A DNA stretch of 64,000 nucleotides, from contig NZ_CAJHCR010000002.1 of NCBI RefSeq assembly GCF_904848585.1, positions 62,001 through 126,000 on the forward strand, in the 5' to 3' direction. This document shows, piece by piece, positions 46,387-56,453 of this stretch. Under the pieces are notes generated by a model. That model did not search any database. It saw nothing but the letters and a program-made list of their open reading frames with translations, and was not told the origin of the DNA. The position numbers and the translations under genes are program-made. This DNA is from Paraburkholderia kirstenboschensis (GTDB lineage Bacteria > Pseudomonadota > Gammaproteobacteria > Burkholderiales > Burkholderiaceae). Positions within the stretch are counted from its first letter, which is position 1, and the number at the start of each line of letters is the position of its first letter.

Positions 46387-47319
46387 ATGAACCTTTCCTT
46401 TGAAGTTCTCCAGGTACTCGACGCCGTCGATCGAACCGGCACTTTTGCAAGCGCCGCCGAAACGCTGCATAAGGTGCCTTCGTCGCTTACGTATCTGGTA
46501 CAGAAGCTCGAACTCGATCTTGGCGTCAAGCTGTTCGACCGCAGCGGCCGGCGCGCCACCCTCACGCATGCGGGGCGCGTGGTCGTCGAGGAAGGCCGCC
46601 GTCTGCTGGCGGCGGCGGAAGACCTGGAATGCAAGGCAAAGCGCATTGAGCAAGGTTGGGAGTCGGACGTCTACGTGGCCGTCGACGAAATCATCCCGTT
46701 CGCGATGCTGTGGGACCACGTCGACGAGTTTTACGGCCTTAAGCTCGACACGCGCCTGCATCTGTCCAAAGAAGTGCTGGGCGGTTCGTGGGATGCGCTG
46801 CTCACACGCCGCGCCGATCTGATTGTCGGCGCCGCGGGCGATCCCCCGCCGATCCCGAATCTCGTCGCCAAGCCCATCGGCTCGCTGCGGCACGTGTTCG
46901 TGGTGGCGCCGCAGCACCCGCTTGCGTCGTTGCCCGGACCGCTGACGCTGGATGTAGTCGCACGTCATCGCGCGGTGGCGATTGGCGATACATCGCGTAA
47001 TCTCGCGCCGCGCACCATTGCGCTTGCGAGTAATCAGGAAGTGCTGACCGTGCCCACGATCGAAACGAAGCTCGCCGCGCAATTGCGCGGGCTCGCAGCG
47101 GGCACGATTCCCGAGTGCCTCGCCATCGACGCGCTCAGGCGCGGCGAACTCGTCAGAAAAGAAGTGCTCGGCATGCGTGACGTCACGCACTTTTATCTGG
47201 CGTGGCGCGACGACGAGACGGGTAAAGCACTGCGCTGGTGGGTCGAGCGGCTGGATCAGCCGGACCTGATCGACAAAGCCGTGCAACAGCAGATGCTGCA
47301 GACGCAGGTGAATGCGTGA
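46387..47319 (+). CDS. LysR-family regulator
   Basis: The 310-residue protein begins MNLSFEVLQVLDAVDRTGTFASAAETL, then VPSSLTYLVQKLELDLGVKLFDRSGRRATLT. It is divergent from the PhyH gene, the usual arrangement for a LysR regulator and its target. The C-terminal domain has GLAAGTIPECLAI and resembles regulators of the YhaJ/DhcR type; the effector is unknown. Confidence 0.87.
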   Translation: MNLSFEVLQVLDAVDRTGTFASAAETLHKVPSSLTYLVQKLELDLGVKLFDRSGRRATLTHAGRVVVEEGRRLLAAAEDLECKAKRIEQGWESDVYVAVDEIIPFAMLWDHVDEFYGLKLDTRLHLSKEVLGGSWDALLTRRADLIVGAAGDPPPIPNLVAKPIGSLRHVFVVAPQHPLASLPGPLTLDVVARHRAVAIGDTSRNLAPRTIALASNQEVLTVPTIETKLAAQLRGLAAGTIPECLAIDALRRGELVRKEVLGMRDVTHFYLAWRDDETGKALRWWVERLDQPDLIDKAVQQQMLQTQVNA

Positions 47320-47370
47320 CATGGCGAAAGCCCCATGCAACGCAGCGCAATCCAATGGCTCAACGCAAAG

Positions 47371-50361
47371 CTAGCGGCCTTCGCTGACTTTCTGCCGCGT
47401 ACGCTTCGGCAGACGCGGGCTCACATCGCCCTGCCTATCCGCGCACGGCGGGACAACCCGGGCCGCAACTCTCGCGGCATCGAGCAATCGCTGCGCAGCT
47501 TTGAAGTCCTCGAGATCACGCCCTTGGCTCAGCCTCGCGCACGCGGACTCGACAAGGCGCACCGCATCGGCAGCACGCCCTTGCGCACACCACAACTGGC
47601 CGAGACTCGTCGCGGCGCGCAATTGCAATGACCGGCAACCTTGCGCGAGCGACTCCTCCATCGCGGCGGTCAGGCACGCCTGCGCATCCGTGACGACATC
47701 GCCAACTGGCAGCGAGCCCGCGGCTCCGAGCAAAAGCAGCTCTCCGTGCGCGCGCCGCAGTTCGACCACATACCAGTGATCGCCGCTTTCGTCGCACTGT
47801 GCCAATGCTCGCGTCACCGCCGCGATTGCCTCGTCGCGCCGCCCCGCGCGGCCCAACGCAAGACCGTACTGCGCGACGAGCATCGCGCGTTGAGCACCGT
47901 ATTCCAGTGCGTCGAGTTCGTCCAGGGCGGCGCGAAACGCATTCAGCCGCTCGGGGCTCACGTCGTCGAGCGAGCGCAGATACTCGTCGAAACAACGGCC
48001 GCACGCCTGCGATACACCGAGACCCGTACGAGCCGACACATCGCGCAGCAACGCAATTGCCTCAGCCGCGCGCCCGCGTTTGCCCGACAGCAGCGCAAGC
48101 GGAATCTCCGCTTCGACCAGCACATAGCAGGTGACGATCGCCTGGTCCTGCGCACAGGCGCTCGCGACGCAGGCTTCGGACAAATCGAGCGCCTCGTCCC
48201 GCGAGCCCTGGAACCACAGCAGACGCGCAAGCGTGGCGCGCCCCACCACGCCCTGATCGATCGACTGCCCGAGCGGCAAGCCGTGCTGCAGCGTGTCCGT
48301 ATGCCGAAGAAACCGTTCGAGCGACACACGCGCCTGTTGCTGATCGCCCGCATAGTGCGACGCAATGCCGAGGAGGCGCGAAGCAAGAATGTCGTTGCTT
48401 GCGTCGCCCGTCTGCGCCGCGAGCGACGCGAATCGATGCGCGAACGCAAGTGCATTACGCGCCGCGCCTGAAGACTGGCTCGCGTTCCACATACCCCACA
48501 ACGCGCGCGCTTCGAATGCGTGGTCGCCGAGCGCGATCGCCAGCGCGAGGACCTCGGCCCAGAGCGCGAGCGTTTCGCGATTCGGTCCATTGACATAAAC
48601 GAGCGCCGCACCGAGCGCGGCGAGCAGTTGCATGCGAACTCGCAGATGCCGCGTTGAGCCCGAACCGCCATGCGTTTGCGCAACGCTGTCGAGCGCGCGC
48701 CGCGCCCACGCGCAGCATTCGTCCACGAGTGACAGCTCGTACAGCAGTGCGACCACTTTGACCGCGAGCTTTTCTCCGAGCGCGTCGTCGCCCTTCGACG
48801 AAAGCGCCCAGCCGAGCGCCGCGCGCAGATCGTCGAGCCATTCGCGCATGCGCGAATGCCAACGGTCGGCGTCGGCCTCCGCGGAGCGCGCTTCGGCCGA
48901 CATGTAGCGCTCCAGCAAGCCCGTGAAATAGCGCGCGTGATTGAGCGTGACCGCGCGCCGCTCGCCGTTGTCGTCGAGCTTTTGCAGTGCGTAGGCGCGG
49001 GTGGTTTCGAGCAGCCGGTAGCTCGCCCGGCCGCGCTCCACGTTGGCGACGACCAGCGACTTTTCGACGAGACCCGACAGCGCCGCGATCACCTCTGGTT
49101 CCTGCAAGCCGATGTCCGTCACGACGCTGATGGCCGCGTCCATCGAAAAGCTGTTGACGAAAATGCCGAGCCTGCGCAGCGTTGCGCGCTCCGCGTCGTC
49201 GAGCAGGCCGTGGCTCCAGTCGAGTGTGGCCTTCAACGTCTGATGCCGCGGCAGCGCCGTACGATTGCCGCCCGTGAGCATGTTGAAGCGGTCGTCGAGA
49301 TGATCCGCCAACGTTTCTATGCCAAGTATCGCCGCGCGGGCCGCCGCCAGTTCGATTGCGAGCGGTATGCCGTCCAGCCGGCGGCATACCGTGCCGGTCA
49401 GGTGGATGCTTCGCTCGTCGGACGATAAGCGTGCGTCCATCGCGCGGGCGCGCGACATGAACAGCTGCACGGCGCTGCACTGAAGCACGTGCTGACCTTG
49501 ATCGTCGTGCGCGGGAACCTCGAGCGAGGCGACCCAATACAAATGCTCTTCGGCGACGCGCAGCGGCTCGCGGCTCGTTGCGAGAACACGTACGCCAGGG
49601 CCCGCATTGAGCAGCGCCTCGGCGAGTTCCGCAGCCGGCCCAAGCACATGCTCGCAGTTGTCGAGTACGCACAACACGCGCCGTTCGCCCCACTCCCGGC
49701 TGACCCGCGTAAGCGTGAGCGGGCCGCTCGCCTTGTTCACGCCGACGCTCGCGGCGAACATCGCCAGTACGCTGTTTGCATCCGACGTGGACGCGAGCGA
49801 GACCAGATAGACGCCGTCCGGATAATGATCGAGCAGACCGCGCGCGACTTCGACCGCGAGGCGCGTTTTGCCGATGCCGCCCGCGCCGAGAAGCGTGACA
49901 TGCCGCGCCAATGCGAGCGTGCACGCGACATCGCGCAACGCGCCGTCACGGCCGATCAGCGGCGAAAAACTCGCGGGCAGATTGTGCGGCACCTGAGCCG
50001 CGGAACGAACCTGCCGCTCATCGTCCACGCGGGGATCGTGTTGATCGACGCCGTTGACGGGCGGCAGCGGCGACTGCCTTGCGACGAGCCTGTAGCCCCT
50101 TCCCGACACGGTCTGAATGAGTCCGCGGCTTTCGCCGAGCGCCTTGCGCAGCGCGGACATATGAACCTGAAGATTGTTCTCTTCAACGATGGTGTCGGGC
50201 CACACCTCTTTCAACATGTCGTTCTTCGATACGAGCTCGCCCTTCGCGGCGATCAGCACGGCCAGCATGTCGAACGCACGGCTGCCGATGCGCACGGGTT
50301 GTCCGTCGAGAAGCAGTTCCCGACTGGCAAGGTCCACTTGAAGAGGGCCGATGCGAATCAT
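47371..50361 (-). CDS. Winged-helix DNA-binding, NB-ARC-type ATPase, TPR regulator
   Basis: This protein has 996 residues from the ATG at 50361. An OmpR-type winged helix comes first (residues about 1-95; RIGSRAFDMLAVLIAAKG, NNLQVHMSALRKALGE, GRGYRL). An ATPase follows with Walker A GAGGIGKTRLA and Walker B LCVLDNCEHVL, then the NB-ARC-like DWSHGLLDDAERATLRRLGIF, and TPR-like repeats to the end. Such proteins resemble the STAND regulators; ligand binding to the TPR part would switch the ATPase and DNA-binding. The target is unknown. It converges with the LysR gene upstream (51 bp between stops). Confidence 0.9.
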   Translation of the reverse strand: MIRIGPLQVDLASRELLLDGQPVRIGSRAFDMLAVLIAAKGELVSKNDMLKEVWPDTIVEENNLQVHMSALRKALGESRGLIQTVSGRGYRLVARQSPLPPVNGVDQHDPRVDDERQVRSAAQVPHNLPASFSPLIGRDGALRDVACTLALARHVTLLGAGGIGKTRLAVEVARGLLDHYPDGVYLVSLASTSDANSVLAMFAASVGVNKASGPLTLTRVSREWGERRVLCVLDNCEHVLGPAAELAEALLNAGPGVRVLATSREPLRVAEEHLYWVASLEVPAHDDQGQHVLQCSAVQLFMSRARAMDARLSSDERSIHLTGTVCRRLDGIPLAIELAAARAAILGIETLADHLDDRFNMLTGGNRTALPRHQTLKATLDWSHGLLDDAERATLRRLGIFVNSFSMDAAISVVTDIGLQEPEVIAALSGLVEKSLVVANVERGRASYRLLETTRAYALQKLDDNGERRAVTLNHARYFTGLLERYMSAEARSAEADADRWHSRMREWLDDLRAALGWALSSKGDDALGEKLAVKVVALLYELSLVDECCAWARRALDSVAQTHGGSGSTRHLRVRMQLLAALGAALVYVNGPNRETLALWAEVLALAIALGDHAFEARALWGMWNASQSSGAARNALAFAHRFASLAAQTGDASNDILASRLLGIASHYAGDQQQARVSLERFLRHTDTLQHGLPLGQSIDQGVVGRATLARLLWFQGSRDEALDLSEACVASACAQDQAIVTCYVLVEAEIPLALLSGKRGRAAEAIALLRDVSARTGLGVSQACGRCFDEYLRSLDDVSPERLNAFRAALDELDALEYGAQRAMLVAQYGLALGRAGRRDEAIAAVTRALAQCDESGDHWYVVELRRAHGELLLLGAAGSLPVGDVVTDAQACLTAAMEESLAQGCRSLQLRAATSLGQLWCAQGRAADAVRLVESACARLSQGRDLEDFKAAQRLLDAARVAARVVPPCADRQGDVSPRLPKRTRQKVSEGR

Positions 50362-50474
50362 GAGGCGGTATCCAGGACGCAACCGGTGGAGAAGCGGCCG
50401 GGCAATAGCCGCCCGGCAATGAGTCCCCGAAGTCTAGACTAACCGCAACTTCGCATGCGCGGAAAAAACTGAAG

Positions 50475-50990
50475 CTATCGTTCAAAATTTTTGTATTGAA
50501 CCAGCGGATGCTGCAGGTCGACGACCGACGCGAGAATCATCGCGGCCGCGTTGACCGGGACCGCACTGCGCACCCTCGGTTTGTAGATGAGATCATTACG
50601 GCGAATCGTCGCCCCGCTCACCGCGCAGCGTCCCTTCAGTCTGGCGCGGCAGCTGATCCACACCTGGTCCGCGTAACGGCATAGCGTGGCGTCCTGCCAG
50701 AGGACCGCGATCGACGTCTCCGACAGACGCTCGATCACCTCGACCTGCCGGTGCCGCGACGGTCCATTGGCGGCCTCGCGCGTGAGCGGCGCCGCAAGAT
50801 AGGCTTCGCCTTCCGCTTCGCCGCGATAGCCGGCAAGAAGCCGCTTGATCACGTGGCTCCATACCGGCGCGAGGCTCTCGTCGTGCGTGGCCGCGTGATC
50901 GTCGTGCGCTGTGCGGCAAGCGTCATGATGCACGCCCGCTTCGTGCCTCGCTGCATTCGTGCATTGCCTGGCGGGGGATTCGATGTGCAT
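50475..50990 (-). CDS. DUF3331-domain protein
   Basis: The 171-residue protein has a His-rich N-terminus (HHDACRTAHDDHAATH) and a C-terminal domain with LCRYADQVWISCRARLKGRCAVSGATIRRNDLIYKPR, the pattern of DUF3331, a family I know mainly from Burkholderia. GAGGAG precedes the ATG at good spacing. There is no signal peptide. Its neighbours on the same strand are the NB-ARC regulator downstream and the MBL gene upstream. Function unknown. Confidence 0.75.
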   Translation of the reverse strand: MHIESPARQCTNAARHEAGVHHDACRTAHDDHAATHDESLAPVWSHVIKRLLAGYRGEAEGEAYLAAPLTREAANGPSRHRQVEVIERLSETSIAVLWQDATLCRYADQVWISCRARLKGRCAVSGATIRRNDLIYKPRVRSAVPVNAAAMILASVVDLQHPLVQYKNFER

Positions 50991-51062
50991 CGTGATTCTC
51001 CTCGAGTGTTGGCGCGGCGCCCGTGACAGAAATTGCTGGCAGCGACGCCCGGCTACGCTTCT

Positions 51063-52055
51063 TCACTGACCAGGCGCCGCTTCGTAATTGACCGGCACCC
51101 AGTCGTACGTGTTGCCGTTCTTCCTGATGTGTCCGAGGCCCGGAAACGCGATATGCGCGGCGCCGATCAGATAACGCTCGCTCGCAGCGAGTTCGAGCGC
51201 GGTGCGGCGCGAACGTTGAGCCGCGGCGGCATCGGTGTCGTATTCGACCGATGCCGTCGGGTTCTGCAACTGGATCGCCGCCACGTGCACGATGTCGCCC
51301 CACACGAGCAGATGATTCGCGCCGCTCTGTACCAGATAGCCAGTGTGACCAGGCGTGTGCCCAGGCAGCGCGACGGCGCGAATGCCTGGGTCGAGCTCGA
51401 CATCGCCCTTGAAAGGCTCGAAGCGGCCCGACGCGATATACGGAGCGACGCTCGCACTAGCGGCGTCGAAGAAAGTGCTGAGAAAGGCCGGCGCTTTGGA
51501 CTTGTTAGCCGGGTTCAACCAGTAGTCGGCTTCGGTCTGGCTCACGCGCACGACAGCATTGGGAAAAGCCATCGCGCCGCTCGCGACGATGCCGCCCACA
51601 TGGTCCTTATGCAGATGCGTGAGCAGCACCTCGTCGATCTGTTCGGGCCGATAGCCGGCCGCACGCAGATTGGCGAGCAGCTTGCCGCAACAATCGCCGT
51701 ACAACACGCCCGCGCCGGAGTCGATGAGGATCAGCTTCGAGCCCGTGTTGATCAGAAACGCGTTGATCGAGCCTTGCACCGGCGCCTGCAGGAAATCGCG
51801 ATCCAGGTCGCGCGCGATCTCCACCTTCGGAACATCTTCGATCACGGTGTCGATCGGAAACGGATGCGTGCCGTCAAGCAGCGCGGTCACTTCGAAGCTG
51901 CCGAGCATGATCCGGTAAAAGCCTGGGCCCTGAGTCTTGACCTGAGGCGCTGCGCCAAACGCCACGCCGCTCCACAGGCTCGTGACGACGCTCAATAGAA
52001 GCAGGCAGCAGGCCGCCGCATGCAGGGTTGCGCCACGTTGAATCGACTTCATCAT
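51063..52055 (-). CDS. Exported metallo-beta-lactamase-fold hydrolase
   Basis: The 330-residue protein (ATG at 52055 or 52052) starts with a signal peptide (LHAAACCLLLLSVVTSLWSGVAFGA). Zinc-binding motifs of the MBL fold are clear: THLHKDHVGG, LPGHTPGHTGYL and GAAHIAFPGLGH. Relatives include lactonases and other periplasmic hydrolases, and the substrate cannot be told. The upstream cNMP-flavoprotein gene ends 8 bp before this start, so the two form an operon. Confidence 0.88.
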   Translation of the reverse strand: MMKSIQRGATLHAAACCLLLLSVVTSLWSGVAFGAAPQVKTQGPGFYRIMLGSFEVTALLDGTHPFPIDTVIEDVPKVEIARDLDRDFLQAPVQGSINAFLINTGSKLILIDSGAGVLYGDCCGKLLANLRAAGYRPEQIDEVLLTHLHKDHVGGIVASGAMAFPNAVVRVSQTEADYWLNPANKSKAPAFLSTFFDAASASVAPYIASGRFEPFKGDVELDPGIRAVALPGHTPGHTGYLVQSGANHLLVWGDIVHVAAIQLQNPTASVEYDTDAAAAQRSRRTALELAASERYLIGAAHIAFPGLGHIRKNGNTYDWVPVNYEAAPGQ

Positions 52056-52063
52056 CTGCTCCG

Positions 52064-53791
52064 TCAGGGGTTGGCCGCGACCTTCGTCAACTGGCTCAGG
52101 TACGCATGAATTTGCGCGACGACCGCCGCGCCGTCGCCGACCGCGGCGGCTACGCGTTTCGCGGAATCCGAGCGCACGTCGCCGACTGCGAACATGCCCG
52201 GCACGCTGGTTTCGAGTGGATAGTGCGCACTGGCCGCCGACGTGCCCTGCCCGCTTCTCGCCACGCCGGTCACGAGAAAGCCGCGGTTGTCGAGCTCGAC
52301 GCCGCTCGCCGCGAGCCAATCCGTTTTCGGCTCCGCGCCGATAAAGAGAAAGAGATGCCGCGAGGCCAGCACTTCCTCTTCGCCGCTCGCTTCGTGACGC
52401 ACGCGAAGATGTGTGAGGCCTGCTTCGTCGCCTTCGAGCGCGCGCAGCGTACAGCCCGTGCACAACGAGACATTCGGCAGCGAGCCGATGCGGTCGATCA
52501 GATACTTCGACATGCTCGCGTTGAGGTCCTGGCCGCGAATCAGCATGCGGATGCTGCGCGCGAAATTCGCGAGAAACACCACGGCCTGGCCCGCCGAGTT
52601 GCCTCCGCCCATCAGCACGATGTCCTGGCCTTTGACGAGCTTCGCTTCGATCGTCGACGCCCAGTAATACGTGCCGCGCCCCTCGAAACGTTCGAAGCCG
52701 GGCACTGTCGGCTTGCGGTATGCGGCGCCGCTTGCCACCACCACCGTGCGCGCGCTGATGCGCTGGCCGTCGACGAGCGTCAGCACGAACATGTCCTCTT
52801 GCCGCGTTACTTCGGTGACCTTGCCTGGAATCGCGAGATGCGCGCCGAACTTCAGCGCCTGCTGGAACGCGCGCGCGGCGAGCGCCTGCCCGGAGATGCC
52901 GGTTGGAAAGCCCAGATAGTTTTCGATGCGCGAGCTCGCGCCAGCCTGGCCGCCGGGCGCGCGCTGATCGAACACGGCCACCGAGAGTCCCTCGGTGGCC
53001 GCATAGACCGAGGCCGCCAGTCCGGCCGGACCCGCCCCGACAATCGCGACGTCGTACCTGTGCGACTGCTGGAAGGTCGGCACGAGTCCGAGGCACGACG
53101 CGAGCTGCGCCTCGTCCGGCGCGCGCAACACATGTCCGTTCGGGCAGAACACCAGCGGAAAGTCGCCGGGGCCGGTGGTCATGCCGCCGAGCAAGGTCAC
53201 GGCTTCGGGATCGGAGCGCGCGTCGATCACGGTCGCCGGATACGCATTGCGACGCAGGAAGCCTTGCAGGCCTACGAGGCGTGCGTCGTCGCCATTACCG
53301 ACGATGATCGGCCCGAGCCCCTGCTCGATCAGTCCGAGCCGGCGCAGAATCAGCGCGCGCATGATGTGCTCGCCGAGTTGCGCATCCGCGACGATCAGCG
53401 CTCGCAAACGCTCGGGCTCGATCACCAGCGTCTCGACATCGGTCAGCGCGAGGCCGTCGATCAGCGCGGGCTTGCCGGAAAGCTGCGCCATCTCCGCCAT
53501 GAAATGACCGTCGTCGTGCTCGGTCACGAGCGTCGAGCGGCCGAAGCTGTCGCGTGAAAAGATCCGCACGCGGCCATGCAGCAACACGAAGAGCCCGAGC
53601 GCGATCTGCCCGGTCTCGAAGATCAGCTCGCCTGCCTTGAAGTTCATCGGGCGTGCGAAGCGGCGCACGCTTTCAATCTCCGCAGGCGACAGACGCGGGA
53701 ACATCTGATGTTGCCGGTATTCGAGCGACGAATACGGAAACTCCAGTTCGGACGGTTGCGCCACATCGGGCGATAAACCGGAAGTGCTCAT
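52064..53791 (-). CDS. Cyclic-nucleotide-binding domain fused to a thioredoxin-reductase-like flavoprotein
   Basis: The 575-residue protein has an N-terminal cNMP-binding fold (about 30-150) whose cassette reads AEMAQLSGKPALID: Glu is kept but the usual Gly is Ala and the key Arg is missing. Its C-terminal part has the FAD motif DVAIVGAGPAGLAASVYAA, GGQAGASSRIENYLGFP and GDVRSDSAKRVAAAVGDGA. At the position of the redox CxxC of thioredoxin reductase it has YYWASTIEA, so it is not a disulfide reductase. Electron acceptor and ligand are unknown. It overlaps an operon with the MBL gene 8 bp downstream. Confidence 0.9.
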   Translation of the reverse strand: MSTSGLSPDVAQPSELEFPYSSLEYRQHQMFPRLSPAEIESVRRFARPMNFKAGELIFETGQIALGLFVLLHGRVRIFSRDSFGRSTLVTEHDDGHFMAEMAQLSGKPALIDGLALTDVETLVIEPERLRALIVADAQLGEHIMRALILRRLGLIEQGLGPIIVGNGDDARLVGLQGFLRRNAYPATVIDARSDPEAVTLLGGMTTGPGDFPLVFCPNGHVLRAPDEAQLASCLGLVPTFQQSHRYDVAIVGAGPAGLAASVYAATEGLSVAVFDQRAPGGQAGASSRIENYLGFPTGISGQALAARAFQQALKFGAHLAIPGKVTEVTRQEDMFVLTLVDGQRISARTVVVASGAAYRKPTVPGFERFEGRGTYYWASTIEAKLVKGQDIVLMGGGNSAGQAVVFLANFARSIRMLIRGQDLNASMSKYLIDRIGSLPNVSLCTGCTLRALEGDEAGLTHLRVRHEASGEEEVLASRHLFLFIGAEPKTDWLAASGVELDNRGFLVTGVARSGQGTSAASAHYPLETSVPGMFAVGDVRSDSAKRVAAAVGDGAAVVAQIHAYLSQLTKVAANP

Positions 53792-53873
53792 AACGATGAC
53801 CTTTGTTTTCGCAGCGGCCTCAACCGATTCGATATCAGCCGCTACCCATCCCTACCGACCCGCTACCAACCTG

Positions 53874-55475
53874 CTACCACCCGAACTTCAGTTCCGCGCC
53901 GACATAGTCGGCATTGCGCGCACCCAGTTCGCGCAGCGACGGTCCCACCTGGAAATGCACGGCCTCGAGCGCCGCCGCGAGATTCGCAGTGACGGCCCAG
54001 TCGGCGCGCACTTGGGTATAGAAGCCGGTCCAGCGCGAGCCGTGTCCCGCCGTGCCCGGCACGACCGCCGAGCCTTGCTGATAGACAGCGTCGGCGGTGG
54101 TCTCGCGCCATTGCAGGCCGACGCCAGCGAGCAGCGAGAGCTTGCTCGTCGGCTTGATGATCAGTGACGGCTTCACGTGAATCAGGTTCGTATAGCCGGT
54201 GTAACCCGCAAGCGCGAAGTAGTAGCCGTTCGGAAAGAGCGGATTGAAGGTGCCGACGCGGCCGTCGCCAGGATGGGTGTCGCCCGAAGCCGCATCCACC
54301 TGGATACCGATGCGCGGCGTCCACGGCGTCGACGCGAACGTGTAGCCCGCGAGCGAGCCGACTGCCCACGCGCCGATCGTCTTTGTGCCGACATGCCCCG
54401 ACTGATACATCGTCTCGATGTCCCAGTCGACGTGATTGAGCGTGCCGGCATAGCGTGCGTCGAACACATCGCGGTGTTCGTCGCCGGTCGCGTCGAGAAA
54501 ACGCGCGTTGCTGCGGTTGTAGCGCGAGTAATACGCGGACACGTCGCCGGGACCGACGGCTTTGCGCTCCACGCGCACGCCGCTGAACGTCAGATGCCGG
54601 TTCGACACGTCGTCGAAATCGCTGTTGTCGCGGTACTGCACCGGCTGCGTCGCGTACGCGATCCAGCGCCATAGACCCGTCTCGTAGTCGGCCCAGATCG
54701 CGTCGAACGCCTGGCGCACATTCGGGCCGTCGCGCACGGAAATGAAACGCTGCAAGTCGAACGCCATCTCCTGACGGCCGAGCCGAAACTTCACGACGCC
54801 CGGGCCGAGCGGCTCGACGATAGCCACAAAAGCCTGGCGCAAGTCGAGCGGATTCTTGTCGACCGGCGTGACGTTGTCCTTGCCGTACGGGTGGGCATCC
54901 TCGAACTGCGTGAAGATCTGCACGTGAGGACCGAGGTGTACGTCCGCATGCACTTCGAGGCGTTGCAGCAGATACGTATCGTCGTGCCCCGCGCCGAGAC
55001 CGAAGAGCGGCGCGTCGTTTATTTCGAGCCGCTCGCGCAGCACGACGCCGAGCGACACGTACGCATCGGGATTGCCGAAGAGCGGAATGTACTTGAGCGA
55101 GTCGAACGGGCGCCTGGGCACGCAAGGATTCGCGAGCGCCGACCAGTTTTCCTGCCAGCGGTTGAACATCACCGCCGGGCGCGCGCACGAGGTGCCTGCT
55201 GCCGGAGCGCTCACCGAAGTGGTGTCGTCGGCGCTGCCGAGCGCGGTGTCGGCGGCCATTGCCGGCAGTGCTGCGGTAAGGCCCGCGGCCGCGAGCCCGG
55301 CGGTCAGACTGGCCTTGAAGCTCGCTGCGGGCCCCTTGCCGAGCAGCCACGCGCGCAGCGCAGCGCCCCGCCCCGGCCGCGCCGCTCGCGCCGACGGATG
55401 CGGCCGGAGCGGCCGGAGCGGCCGACTGGGACCCACTGCCAGCAGCGCCTTGATTGCGCGCGCTTTACCGGCCAT
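53874..55475 (-). CDS. Alginate-export-family outer-membrane channel
   Basis: The 533-residue protein from the ATG at 55475 has a long basic N-region and a signal segment ending LTAALPAMAA. The rest has alternating aromatic/polar strands of a beta-barrel (SLGVVLRERLEIND, FTQFEDAHPYGKDN, VVKFRLGRQEMAFDLQRF, YVGAELKFGW at the end), matching the Alginate_exp pattern. The final aromatic W fits an outer-membrane barrel. Its start overlaps the stop of the VOC gene by 11 bp, so it is translated from the same transcript. The molecule passed is unknown. Confidence 0.83.
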   Translation of the reverse strand: MAGKARAIKALLAVGPSRPLRPLRPHPSARAARPGRGAALRAWLLGKGPAASFKASLTAGLAAAGLTAALPAMAADTALGSADDTTSVSAPAAGTSCARPAVMFNRWQENWSALANPCVPRRPFDSLKYIPLFGNPDAYVSLGVVLRERLEINDAPLFGLGAGHDDTYLLQRLEVHADVHLGPHVQIFTQFEDAHPYGKDNVTPVDKNPLDLRQAFVAIVEPLGPGVVKFRLGRQEMAFDLQRFISVRDGPNVRQAFDAIWADYETGLWRWIAYATQPVQYRDNSDFDDVSNRHLTFSGVRVERKAVGPGDVSAYYSRYNRSNARFLDATGDEHRDVFDARYAGTLNHVDWDIETMYQSGHVGTKTIGAWAVGSLAGYTFASTPWTPRIGIQVDAASGDTHPGDGRVGTFNPLFPNGYYFALAGYTGYTNLIHVKPSLIIKPTSKLSLLAGVGLQWRETTADAVYQQGSAVVPGTAGHGSRWTGFYTQVRADWAVTANLAAALEAVHFQVGPSLRELGARNADYVGAELKFGW

Positions 55476-56415
55476 CGTGCACTTCGGCGATATATCCGCC
55501 CGGGAATTCGAGCACCGCCGTCTTGCCCGATGCGCTGTCGTACGGCGCATAAACCACCTTTGCACCGGCCGCCTCCGCGCGTTGCAGCGTCTGTGCAAGA
55601 TCGTCGACAGCATAGCCGGTCGTTTCGCGGCCGAACGGGAACGGCAGCTTGCCGTCGGTGACGAACACCACCATGCGGCCAAAGCCGGAAGCGATGCGAA
55701 TCTCGCGGATCGTTTCGCCCGGGCGGCCGATCACGCCGGCGTCGGCGCGCGGGTTGTCCGAGACGATCTTGCCGTGCGAAAAGTGCAGCCAGCGGCGCAC
55801 GAAGTTGTTCGCCTCGTAACGCGACACATACACGCGGTTATCCGGCACGCTCTGCAGCGGCGCATAGTTCGGCGCCTTCGTGTGCCAGTAGAGCTGCATC
55901 GTCAGACCGCCCGGCCACTGGATGATCGCGTCCTTTCCGATGGGGTCGTCGAAGCTGTCCACCAGCACATCCGCGCCCGCCGCGCGCGCGGCCTTCACCG
56001 CCTGATCGATGTTCGTGACCAGATAACCCGTCCGCTCATTGCCGAACGGATACGGAACCGGCGTTTCGAAGCCGAACACCGACAGCATGCCGACCGGCGT
56101 CTGCACATATTGCGACGCGGTCTTGCTAGGCGTCGGCGTGACGGTGAACACCGCGCGCGGCGACGCCTTGCCGCCGAACGTCGCGATAAAGCTGCTGACG
56201 AACGCATCCAGATCCGCGGACGCCACGTACACGTGCGTCGTGTCGTATTGCGGACCGACCGACACATCCGGCTGGCGCGCGGCGAGCGCGGTATTTGCGC
56301 TTGCGACTTCGGGCGGCCCGGCATCGGCGTAAGCGGATGTGAGCGGCGCGAAGCCGATCAGCAACGCGGCGGAAACTGCCGCGAGAGGACGAAAACGCTG
56401 AAGCAAATGGAACAT
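55465..56415 (-). CDS. Exported VOC/glyoxalase-like protein with two repeats
   Basis: The 316-residue protein from the ATG at 56415 has a signal peptide (HLLQRFRPLAAVSAALLIGFAPLTSAYA). Two VOC-like modules follow: one with THVYVASADLDAFVSSFIATFGG and RTGYLVTNIDQAVKAARAAGADVL, one with RVYVSRYEANNFVRRWLHF and TTGYAVDDLAQTLQRAEAAGAKVV. The parallel phrases TGYLV and TGYAV show the internal repeat. The fold binds a metal in many families, but I cannot assign the reaction. It lies between a XapX gene and an outer-membrane channel gene; its stop overlaps the start of the latter. Confidence 0.78.
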   Translation of the reverse strand: MFHLLQRFRPLAAVSAALLIGFAPLTSAYADAGPPEVASANTALAARQPDVSVGPQYDTTHVYVASADLDAFVSSFIATFGGKASPRAVFTVTPTPSKTASQYVQTPVGMLSVFGFETPVPYPFGNERTGYLVTNIDQAVKAARAAGADVLVDSFDDPIGKDAIIQWPGGLTMQLYWHTKAPNYAPLQSVPDNRVYVSRYEANNFVRRWLHFSHGKIVSDNPRADAGVIGRPGETIREIRIASGFGRMVVFVTDGKLPFPFGRETTGYAVDDLAQTLQRAEAAGAKVVYAPYDSASGKTAVLEFPGGYIAEVHDGR

Positions 56416-56453
56416 GTGATTTACCTGATGATGTTGGAACAATTCGAGTGCAA

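Noticed and set aside
48455..49924. Arg-rich minus-strand frame of 489 codons
   Set aside because: It is another frame of the NB-ARC/TPR regulator gene; composition is typical of a shadow.
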